Assembly: GCA_046292345.1 (NCBI GenBank)
Contig: JBKBRC010000047.1
Coordinates: 1 to 17,026 of the forward strand
Length of the DNA: 17,026 nt
Direction of reading: 5' to 3'
Origin: JBKBRC01 sp046292345
Lineage (GTDB): Bacteria > Bacteroidota > Rhodothermia > Rhodothermales > Rubricoccaceae
In this document: one piece after another, positions 1 through 6,000 of the stretch
Layout of the letters: every line of letters begins with the position of its first letter
Numbering within the stretch: the stretch's first letter is position 1
The notes under the pieces: model-generated
The model's database searches: none
What the model was told of the DNA's origin: nothing
Seen by the model: only the letters and a program-made list of their open reading frames with translations
Position numbers and translations under genes: made by a program

Positions 1-1224
1 TGGCGGCTGGCCGGCGCGCTCGCCGCCGAGGCCGCGCGCGCGGTCCGCGCCGCGTCGGTCGCGCTCGCGCTGCCCGAGACGCCTGCGGACGCCGGCGCCC
101 TCGTGGAGGGCTTCGTGCTCGGGGCGTACCGCTTCACGGCCTACCGCGAGGACGAGGCCCCCACGCCCGCGCTGACCCTGCTCGGGCCGGAACACCTGGC
201 CGGGGCCGTCCGCGCCGCGCGCGTCCGCGCCGAGGCCGCCTGCGCCGCGCGCGACCTGGTCAATCTCTCGCCCGACGAGAAGACGCCCGCCCTGCTGGCC
301 GCGCGCATGGCCGCGGAGGCCGAGGCCGCCGGCCTCCACGCCGAGGTGTGGGACCGGGCGCGCATCGAGGCCGAGCGCATGGGCGGCCTGCTCGCGGTCA
401 ACCGCGGCAGCCAGGACCCGCCGGCCTTCGTCGTGCTCGAGCACGCGCCCGAGGGCGCCGCCAAAGAGGCGCCCATCGTGCTTGTGGGCAAGGCCGTCAC
501 GTTCGATACGGGCGGGCTCTCGCTCAAGCCGACCAAGGACTCGATGGACCGCATGAAGGCCGACATGGCCGGTGGCGCGGCCGTCTTCGGCGCCATGCTC
601 GGCGCGGCCCGCCTGGGGTACCCGCAGCGGCTGCTCGCCCTCATCCCGATGACCGACAACCGGCCCGGCGGGCGCGCCTACGTGCCCGGCGACGTCGTCC
701 GCATGCGCAGCGGCGCCACCGTCGAGGTGCTCAACACCGACGCCGAGGGCCGCCTGCTGCTCGCCGATGCGCTCGCCTACGCCGCCACGCTCGCGCCGCG
801 CCTGGTCGTAGACGTGGCTACGCTCACGGGCGCGCAGGTCGTCGCGCTGGGCAGCCGCGTCGCCGCCGCCGTGACGCGCCTCGACGACGGCGCCGAGGCG
901 CGCCTGGCGCCCTTCGTCGCGGCCGGACGCGCCACGGGCGAGCTCGTCGCGCCGCTGCCGCTCTACGCGCACTACCGCGAGCAGCTCGAGTCGGCCGTGG
1001 CGGACCTGGCCAACGTGGGCGGGCCGGAGGCGGGCACGCTTGCGGCGGCGGCCTTCCTTGAGCACTTCACGCGGCGCGAGGACGGCACGCCGGCCTACGC
1101 GTGGGTCCACCTCGACATCGCCGCCCCGGCTTTCCTCGCCAAGGGCTTCGGCTACCGCCCGCGTGGCGGGACCGGCTTCGGCACGCGCCTGCTCCTGGAT
1201 GCGCTCGGGCGCGTCGGCCCATGA
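1..1224 (+). CDS. pepA: Leucyl aminopeptidase, peptidase family M17 (5' end outside window)
   Basis: Cytosolic di-metal aminopeptidase that removes N-terminal residues from peptides during protein turnover. The reading frame is open from base 1, so the N-terminus lies outside the window. 407 residues are visible against about 480-500 for the family, so the missing part is mostly the non-catalytic N-terminal domain. The catalytic core is intact. The first metal-binding lysine and aspartate of the VGKAVTFDTGG segment are at 490-492 and 505-507, the catalytic lysine of LSLKP at 526-528, and the KADMAGG aspartate at 562-564. The M17 signature NTDAEGRL spans 733-756 and supplies an Asp, a Glu and the catalytic Arg. 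The stop overlaps the next start as ATGA (1221-1224), implying translational coupling to the lipoprotein gene. Family assignment is very secure; the true start cannot be seen. Confidence 0.95.
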   Translation, partial: WRLAGALAAEAARAVRAASVALALPETPADAGALVEGFVLGAYRFTAYREDEAPTPALTLLGPEHLAGAVRAARVRAEAACAARDLVNLSPDEKTPALLAARMAAEAEAAGLHAEVWDRARIEAERMGGLLAVNRGSQDPPAFVVLEHAPEGAAKEAPIVLVGKAVTFDTGGLSLKPTKDSMDRMKADMAGGAAVFGAMLGAARLGYPQRLLALIPMTDNRPGGRAYVPGDVVRMRSGATVEVLNTDAEGRLLLADALAYAATLAPRLVVDVATLTGAQVVALGSRVAAAVTRLDDGAEARLAPFVAAGRATGELVAPLPLYAHYREQLESAVADLANVGGPEAGTLAAAAFLEHFTRREDGTPAYAWVHLDIAAPAFLAKGFGYRPRGGTGFGTRLLLDALGRVGP

Positions 1225-1952
1225 CGCGCTCGCTGACCAGTCTGGCCCTCGCGGTGCTGCTGCTCGGCGGGTGCCGTCCGGATCCGCCGCCTACGCCGGC
1301 GCCGGACGGGGCGCCGGGTGCGGCGGCGGCGGGTGCGGCAGCACCGGGTGCGGCAGCACCGGGTGCGGCAGCACCGGGTGCGGCGGCCGCGGTCGCGGCG
1401 GCGCCGGCTCCCGGCCCGGCCGAGCCGCTCGTGGCTGGCCTCCCGGAGCCGCATGCGCGCGCGCGCGCGGGCGAGGGCGTCTGCGTCGTCTACCCGGGCC
1501 TCGCCATCCGCACGGCGCCGCGCGCCGGTGCGGGCGAGACCGTCGCCGCCGGGCCGCCCGCCGAGGGTGCCGATCCGTGCGCGGCCGTGCGCCCGCTCCG
1601 CGACGCCCCCGCCGAGTTCTTTGCCGGCGCCGTGGATGGGCTCGTGCTGCTCGACGCTGGCACGGCGCCGGAGGGCCGGCGCCTCCGCGTCGTCGAGGCG
1701 GCAACGGGGCGCGTGCTCCTCGACACGCCGTACGCGCCGCCCGTCGAGTGGGGCGGAGGACGGCTCCACTTCGGCGCCGCGCCCGAGCGCGCCGGGCCGG
1801 CCGAGGCTGGCCTCGTGGCCTCGCTCTGCCCCGAGGCCGCCGCATGGCAGGCGCAGGGCCTCGGGGTGGGCGTCAGCCGGCGTATGCAGTTCGACCCCGC
1901 CACGCGCGTCGCCGCGCCCTCGCCCGTGCTCGCGTGCATGCCGCTGCCATGA
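1221..1952 (+). CDS. Putative lipoprotein with GAAAP tandem repeats, unknown function
   Basis: A 243-residue protein with a short hydrophobic signal ending in the lipobox LLGGC. Cys18 is the expected lipidated residue, so the mature protein should be anchored to a membrane on the outer face of the cytoplasmic membrane or beyond. Residues 19-70 are an Ala/Pro/Gly linker containing five GAAAP-like repeats. The rest (about 85-243) looks globular and has four cysteines (88, 120, 203, 239) that could form two disulfides. The segment around 88-100, with a VVYPGLAIRTAP pattern, faintly recalls bacterial SH3-like domains, but I do not consider that established. The start is set by the ATGA overlap with the aminopeptidase gene and by the signal peptide. 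The stop overlaps the pdxA start in the same way (1949-1952). I do not recognise the family. Confidence 0.82.
   Translation: MTRSLTSLALAVLLLGGCRPDPPPTPAPDGAPGAAAAGAAAPGAAAPGAAAPGAAAAVAAAPAPGPAEPLVAGLPEPHARARAGEGVCVVYPGLAIRTAPRAGAGETVAAGPPAEGADPCAAVRPLRDAPAEFFAGAVDGLVLLDAGTAPEGRRLRVVEAATGRVLLDTPYAPPVEWGGGRLHFGAAPERAGPAEAGLVASLCPEAAAWQAQGLGVGVSRRMQFDPATRVAAPSPVLACMPLP
1316..1390 (+). repeat. 15-bp tandem repeat, five units, in the lipoprotein linker
   Basis: Five consecutive 15-base units begin at 1316, 1331, 1346, 1361 and 1376. The middle three are identical (gggtgcggcagcacc); the first and last differ at their 3' ends. The unit length is a multiple of three, so copy-number change would lengthen or shorten the GAAAP linker without breaking the frame. 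The run lies between the lipidated cysteine and the globular part, where a variable spacer would be tolerated. Confidence 0.95.
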
Positions 1953-3085
1953 CAACCGCTCCATGCCACGCCCGCGCGCCGCTGCTCGCGCTCTCGGCCG
2001 GCGACCCGAACGGGATCGGCCCGGAGGTGCTGCTGCGCGCGGCGTTTGCGGAGGGCGGAGGGCCGGACCGCCCGCGCCTGGTGGCCGTCGGGCCGTCGGG
2101 CGTCCTCCGCGCTGAGGCCGAGGCGCTCGGGCTGGGGCCGCTCGTGGACGTGCCCGCGCTCGCGCGTGAGGCGGTGGCCGCGGCGGTGGCCGCGGCGCCA
2201 GGGGCGCTGCCCGTCTTCGATCCGGTGCCGGGGGCGCCGTTCGCGCGCACGCCCGGGCGGCCGACGGCCGAGGGCGGCGCGGCCGCCATGCGCGCCGTCG
2301 CCGCTGGCGCCGACGCCTGCCTCGCCGGGCAGGCCGACGGACTCGTGACGGCCCCGCTCTCCAAGGAGGCCATCCACCGCGCGGGCTTCGATTTTCCGGG
2401 CCACACCGAGTTTCTGGCCGCGCGCACCGGCGCCGCGCACGTCGTGATGATGCTCGCCGCCGAGCTCCCGGCCGGACCGCTGCGTGTGGCGCTCGTCACG
2501 ATCCACGAGCCCCTCGCGCGCGTGGCGCCGCTCGTGACGGCCGCGCGCGTGGCCGAGACCGTGCGCACGCTCACGCGCGCGCTGCGCGACGACTTCGGGC
2601 TGGCCGCGCCGCGCCTGGCCGTGCTCGGGCTTAACCCGCACGCGGGCGACGGCGGCGTGCTCGGGCACGAGGAGCAGGACGTGATCGCGCCCGCGCTCGA
2701 GGCGCTCGGTGCCGAGGGCTACGCCGTGACGGGCCCGCATCCGGCCGACGCGTTCTTCGGCCGGGGCGCGTGGCGCGCGGCCGACGCCGTCGTGGCGATG
2801 TACCACGACCAGGGCCTGGCGCCGTTCAAGGCGCTCGCCATGGGCGGCGGCGTCAACGTGACGTGCGGCCTGCCCATCGTGCGGACCTCGCCCGATCACG
2901 GCACTGGCTTCGATATCGCCGGCCAGGGCCGCGCCGAGGCGTCGAGCATGGCCGAGGCCATACGGGTGGCCGCGCGCATGGCGGCGGCCCGCGCCCGCCC
3001 GCCCGGCGCCGCGACCGACCCGTCCGATGCGCCGACCGACCCGTCCGATGCGCCGACCGACCCGTCCGATGCACCGACCGCCTAG
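1949..3085 (+). CDS. pdxA: 4-hydroxythreonine-4-phosphate dehydrogenase
   Basis: NAD-dependent oxidation of 4-phosphohydroxy-L-threonine in the DXP-dependent pyridoxal 5'-phosphate pathway; its product is condensed with deoxyxylulose phosphate by PdxJ. The 378-residue protein opens with GDPNGIGPE (18-26). It carries the three metal-binding histidines in GHTE (His152), NPHAG (His231) and MYHDQG (His286), and the C-terminal TSPDHGTGFDIAG block (313-325). Enzymes of this family usually end near here at about 330 residues. This one adds an Ala/Arg/Pro-rich segment and a TDPSDAP triplet repeat (356-376) with no obvious catalytic role. The ATG at 1949 overlaps the lipoprotein stop as ATGA and sits about 14 codons before the conserved core, so it is a convincing start. 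The next gene follows with no intervening base. Confidence 0.96.
   Translation: MTTAPCHARAPLLALSAGDPNGIGPEVLLRAAFAEGGGPDRPRLVAVGPSGVLRAEAEALGLGPLVDVPALAREAVAAAVAAAPGALPVFDPVPGAPFARTPGRPTAEGGAAAMRAVAAGADACLAGQADGLVTAPLSKEAIHRAGFDFPGHTEFLAARTGAAHVVMMLAAELPAGPLRVALVTIHEPLARVAPLVTAARVAETVRTLTRALRDDFGLAAPRLAVLGLNPHAGDGGVLGHEEQDVIAPALEALGAEGYAVTGPHPADAFFGRGAWRAADAVVAMYHDQGLAPFKALAMGGGVNVTCGLPIVRTSPDHGTGFDIAGQGRAEASSMAEAIRVAARMAAARARPPGAATDPSDAPTDPSDAPTDPSDAPTA
3014..3076 (+). repeat. 21-bp tandem repeat, three units, in the pdxA 3' end
   Basis: Three 21-base units start at 3014, 3035 and 3056 and encode TDPSDAP three times, just before the pdxA stop codon at 3083-3085. The copies are identical except for one base near the end of the third (gca for gcg). 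Being in frame, the array only extends the C-terminal tail of PdxA. Such near-identity suggests a recent expansion. Confidence 0.95.
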
Positions 3086-3415
3086 ATGCTGATTCGTACC
3101 GTCCGCATGACGTTTGACCCGGCGCGCGTGCCGGACTTCCTGGCGCTCTTCGCGCACGCGGCGCCGCGCATCCGCGCCGCCGACGGGTGCACGCACCTCG
3201 TGCTGTGGCAGGACGCCGCCTTCCCGAATGTCCTCACGACCTATAGCGTGTGGACCGGCCCCGACGCGCTCGAGGCCTACCGCCGCTCGGCGCTGTTCTC
3301 GGAGACCTGGGCGCGCACGAAGCCGCTCTTCGCTGCGCCGCCCGTCGCGCACAGCCAGGCCGTGCTCACGGGTCCGGATGCCCCCGCGCTGCGCGCGCGC
3401 GGCGGGGCGCCGTGA
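3086..3415 (+). CDS. Antibiotic biosynthesis monooxygenase (ABM) domain protein
   Basis: A 109-residue single-domain protein of the dimeric alpha/beta-barrel ABM type. It shows the expected order: a first strand (MLIRTVRMTF), a helix with DFLALFAHAAPRI, a strand with CTHLVLWQD, a strand with TTYSVWTGPDAL, and a helix with YRRSALFSETW. Members include quinol and heme monooxygenases and stress-related oxygenases, but the domain alone does not define a substrate and I assign none. The ATG at 3086 directly follows the pdxA TAG, so the gene belongs to the same transcript. It ends 18 bases before the convergent HerA-type gene, with a hairpin between. A link to vitamin B6 synthesis is not shown by the sequence beyond co-location. 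Confidence 0.85.
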   Translation: MLIRTVRMTFDPARVPDFLALFAHAAPRIRAADGCTHLVLWQDAAFPNVLTTYSVWTGPDALEAYRRSALFSETWARTKPLFAAPPVAHSQAVLTGPDAPALRARGGAP

Positions 3416-3433
3416 CCGGGCCTGGCGGCGCCC
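3405..3433. terminator. Candidate bidirectional terminator hairpin between convergent genes
   Basis: A perfect 8-bp inverted repeat, gggcgccg at 3405-3412 and cggcgccc at 3426-3433, encloses a 13-base loop. It covers the stop codon of the ABM gene and lies immediately downstream of the convergent ATPase gene's stop at 3434-3436. Position and symmetry suit termination in both directions. There is no following T-tract on either strand, so intrinsic termination is not proven; in DNA this GC-rich, chance inverted repeats are common. Confidence 0.45.
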
Positions 3434-5092
3434 TCAGAAGAGGTCGGCCAGCGCGGCCTGCTGCTCGGCGGCCGTCGGCGCGGCGCCCTCCCGGACGGCG
3501 TCGAAAAACGCCTCGTCGTAGGTGCGCGTCTTGATTACGACCGGCATCGGGAAAGCGTGCCCGAGCGCGAGCGCCTGCTGCTTGGAGTCGAGCGAGGCGA
3601 GAACCTGACGCAGGCCTGCGCCGCCCGGCGTCCCCACGAGCGCCGCCGCGATATCCTTCTCGTCCGAGAGCTGCGCGACGAGCTTGGTGCCGATCTGGCT
3701 CAGCACCTCCTCGTCGATACCGCTCGGGCGCTGGTCCACGACGAGCAGGCTGACGTAGAACTTGCGCATCTCGCGGGCGATTTTGCCGAAGGGCGTCTCG
3801 CGGGCCGTCTCGGGGCCGAGGAATTTGTGCGCCTCCTCGATCGTGATGAGGAGTTGCCGCGGGCGGTCGGCCTCGTGGCCGGTGCGCTCGTACTGCTGCA
3901 CCTTGTCCTCGTAGCGCGCGCGCAGGCGCCGCGTGACGACGTTGGCGACGAGCAGGTAGACGAGCAGGCTGTTGTACTGCCCGAACTCGAACACGACCGA
4001 CTTGCCGCGGTCGAGCGCGTCGAAGAGTTCGCCGAGCGCGTCGCGGCGGCCGTCGGGCGGCTCGAGGTGAAAGAACGGGAGGCCGTCGAGGCGGTCGAGC
4101 TTGCGGCGGAGCGCCTGGAGCGAGTGCTCGTGCGCGCCTGTCTCCTGCGCCATCGTCTCGATCTGCGCAGGGTCTGCCTGGAGGAGCGTGGCGAGCCAGC
4201 GCGCGCCGTAGCGCTTGCGGAGCGCGTAGGTGCTCTCGGTCGCGGTCGCGTTGAGGTTGAGCGTTCCCTGGAGCGGGAGGATGTCCTCGGGCTCGACGAG
4301 GTCGGCGTAGAGGTGGACCTCGGCGTCGGCGCGCGTACCGCGCTTGCGCGCGGCGGCCGGGTCGAGCGTGAACGTCTGCACCTTGCTCGGGAAGAGGCGC
4401 TTCAGGCCTGGCACGGTCTGCGCGGCCTCGCCGGTCTGCTCGCGGCTGGCGCGGTCGCCGTACTCGCCGTGCATGTCGAAGATCAGGTTCACGGCGCGCC
4501 CGGTGCGGATGGTGCCGCAGAGCAGCAGACGCGTCAGGAAGCTCTTGCCCGTGCCGGTCTTGCCGAAGACGGCGTTGGAGCGCTCGACGAAGCGCGCCAG
4601 GTCCAGGCACACGGGCGCGTCCATGCCGAGCGGCGTGCCGACGTGGAAGTAGCGGTCGCCGCCACCGAGCGCCTCGTGGCCGAATACGCGCGCCACGTCC
4701 TCCTCGGTCGCCTCGCCGACGGGCGAGAAGTGCGCCGGGACGGTCTTGACGGGCTGCGGCGCTGCGGCCTCGTCGTGGCGGTCTACGAGCAGCTGCGGCT
4801 TGAGCGAGACCGTCGCGTACGTGCCCGAGCCCTGCAGCACGCGGCGCAGCAGTTCGTCCTCGCGGCCGGGGGGGTGGAGCAGGATGCCCTCGTTGGCCGC
4901 GTCGATGCGCAGGTCGGTGATGAGCGAGAAGAAATCGTACCGCTCGCCCTGCACGACGCAGAACGTGCCTGCGCGCACCGTCTCGACGCCCCGCGCGGGG
5001 TCGAGCTTCATCTCGACGCCCGTGCCGAGCGAGCCGTGGGTGAGCACGCCGAGGCGCGGGCGGGGTTCGTGGGGCGGGACGAGCGCGGACAT
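3434..5092 (-). CDS. HerA/DUF87-type ATPase (FtsK-HerA superfamily)
   Basis: A 552-residue ring-forming P-loop ATPase of the HerA group, which translocates double-stranded DNA and classically works with a nuclease (NurA) in DNA end resection or with effector partners in phage defence. Visible elements are an N-terminal barrel-like region (about 14-120), the Walker A motif GKTGTGKS at 177-184, FDMHGEY at 205-211, a Walker B block QLLITIEEAHKF with acidic residues at 419-420, and the conserved VVDQRPSGID segment at 451-460 with a candidate arginine finger. The start is the ATG at 5090-5092; no Shine-Dalgarno sequence precedes it. A small membrane-protein gene lies 57 bases upstream on the same strand. 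No NurA, Sir2 or other nuclease gene is visible nearby, so the biological role is open. Confidence 0.92.
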   Translation of the reverse strand: MSALVPPHEPRPRLGVLTHGSLGTGVEMKLDPARGVETVRAGTFCVVQGERYDFFSLITDLRIDAANEGILLHPPGREDELLRRVLQGSGTYATVSLKPQLLVDRHDEAAAPQPVKTVPAHFSPVGEATEEDVARVFGHEALGGGDRYFHVGTPLGMDAPVCLDLARFVERSNAVFGKTGTGKSFLTRLLLCGTIRTGRAVNLIFDMHGEYGDRASREQTGEAAQTVPGLKRLFPSKVQTFTLDPAAARKRGTRADAEVHLYADLVEPEDILPLQGTLNLNATATESTYALRKRYGARWLATLLQADPAQIETMAQETGAHEHSLQALRRKLDRLDGLPFFHLEPPDGRRDALGELFDALDRGKSVVFEFGQYNSLLVYLLVANVVTRRLRARYEDKVQQYERTGHEADRPRQLLITIEEAHKFLGPETARETPFGKIAREMRKFYVSLLVVDQRPSGIDEEVLSQIGTKLVAQLSDEKDIAAALVGTPGGAGLRQVLASLDSKQQALALGHAFPMPVVIKTRTYDEAFFDAVREGAAPTAAEQQAALADLF

Positions 5093-5149
5093 GGCGGGGC
5101 GGGGGCAGGCCTCGTCAAGTTATCCGCGCGTGCTGCCGCCTGGCGACGC

Positions 5150-5419
5150 TCAGTCCACGGGCGGCTTGAGCAGGCCGTCGCCCTTGCGGCCGGGCTTGCC
5201 GAAAATCCGGTCGAGCACGTCCTCGCGCGTCAGGAGCGTCGTCAGGCCCACGAAAACGGCCTCGCCGACGAGCCGCTTGGTGACGCCGAGGCTGAATACC
5301 CCTTTGACGACGCCCACGAGCACGCGCAGCAGGAGCGGGACGATGAGCACGGCGCCGACGAAACCGGCGGCGACTTCGAGCAGGGAGCGGGCGGGCGTGT
5401 TGCGAGAGGGGAGAGCCAT
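5150..5419 (-). CDS. Small membrane protein, unknown function
   Basis: An 89-residue protein with one clear hydrophobic stretch (about 16-44, rich in Val, Leu and Gly), a second moderately hydrophobic stretch (50-63), and a basic, Gly/Lys-rich C-terminal tail (FGKPGRKGDG at 73-82). It is probably an inner-membrane protein with one or two passes. I chose the ATG at 5417-5419; a GTG at 5456-5458 would add 13 Arg/Pro-rich residues without improving the protein. It lies 57 bases upstream of the HerA-type gene on the same strand, so the two are likely co-transcribed, but I recognise no family and no functional link is shown. Confidence 0.65.
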   Translation of the reverse strand: MALPSRNTPARSLLEVAAGFVGAVLIVPLLLRVLVGVVKGVFSLGVTKRLVGEAVFVGLTTLLTREDVLDRIFGKPGRKGDGLLKPPVD

Positions 5420-5553
5420 GGAAGGAGCAGGAGCGGAAGGGAATCGCCTTAACCGCACGAGCGGCCCGTGCGTTTCCGAAGCGCTTCAGTAGCGGCGACG
5501 CGCGCGTAATCTCGGCGTGCTCGCCCGCCGCCTCGTCACGCTACTCGTCTCCC

Positions 5554-6000
5554 GTGTCTCGTACCCGTTCTCCGCACCGTGCCGGCACCCTGGCGCTGGC
5601 TGCGCTCGTGCGTCGGGGCGCGCGTGCCGCGCAGGGCGCGCGCGGGCGCGCGCTGTGGGAGGCCTTCTGCGTCGACGTGCTCCCGGATCTCCTCTCCCGG
5701 CCTCCGGCCGCAACGCCCCCGACGGGGACGCCCCCGACGGCGACGCCCCCGGCAGGAGGGTCTGCGCCCTCGTGCGTGCGCGTCGTGCCGGGGTTAGACG
5801 GATGGGACGTGCTCGCGCCGGGCCGCGCGGCAGTGCCGTTCGCGTCCAAGCGCGAGGCCCTGAGCGCGGCGCGCGTCGCGGCGCGCGCGCTGGCGCCGAG
5901 CCTGCTCTACGCCGCCACGCCGTCGGGCGTGCTCGCGCTCGTGCAGCGCTACGGCGCCGCGTCCGGCGCCGCGTCCGGCGCCGCGTCCGACCGTACGTAG
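5554..6000 (+). CDS. DUF2188-like domain protein with a TPP-repeat linker
   Basis: A 148-residue protein. Residues 1-47 are Arg/Ala-rich and end in a helical LWEAFCVDVLPDLL segment. Residues 50-70 are a Pro/Thr linker. Residues 76-134 resemble the small DUF2188 fold: a GWDV strand, a strand ending in FAS, a KREALSAARVAARAL helix, and a final strand ending in RYG. The resemblance is by eye only. The tail is GAAS repeated three times. I chose the GTG at 5554, the first usable start in the frame; nothing else supports it. The last 52 bases overlap the 3' end of the convergent acyltransferase gene. The frame is more protein-like than other frames here, having a balanced domain after the linker. 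Function unknown. Confidence 0.6.
   Translation: MSRTRSPHRAGTLALAALVRRGARAAQGARGRALWEAFCVDVLPDLLSRPPAATPPTGTPPTATPPAGGSAPSCVRVVPGLDGWDVLAPGRAAVPFASKREALSAARVAARALAPSLLYAATPSGVLALVQRYGAASGAASGAASDRT
5713..5757 (+). repeat. 15-bp tandem repeat, three units, in the DUF2188-like gene
   Basis: Three 15-base units start at 5713, 5728 and 5743. The first two differ by a single base (acgcccccgacgggg and acgcccccgacggcg); the third diverges after nine bases. They encode a Thr-Pro-Pro linker between the N-terminal helical part and the DUF2188-like domain. The length is a multiple of three, so the frame is preserved. Confidence 0.85.

Noticed and set aside
1040..3082. Very long open frames antisense to, or overlapping, pepA, the lipoprotein gene and pdxA
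   Set aside because: In DNA this GC-rich, stop codons are rare in all frames. These translations are Arg/Ala/Pro-rich with no motifs, while the chosen frames carry clear family signatures.
3434..5419. Calling the HerA-type ATPase region a phage-defence island
   Set aside because: No nuclease, Sir2, NurA or other effector gene is adjacent, neighbours are metabolic, and there are no mobile-element signs here.
3557..5452. A 631-codon open frame on the plus strand opposite the HerA-type gene
   Set aside because: It is the antisense shadow of a clearly motif-bearing ATPase; its translation is a monotonous Arg/Glu/Ala/Leu mixture without domain structure.
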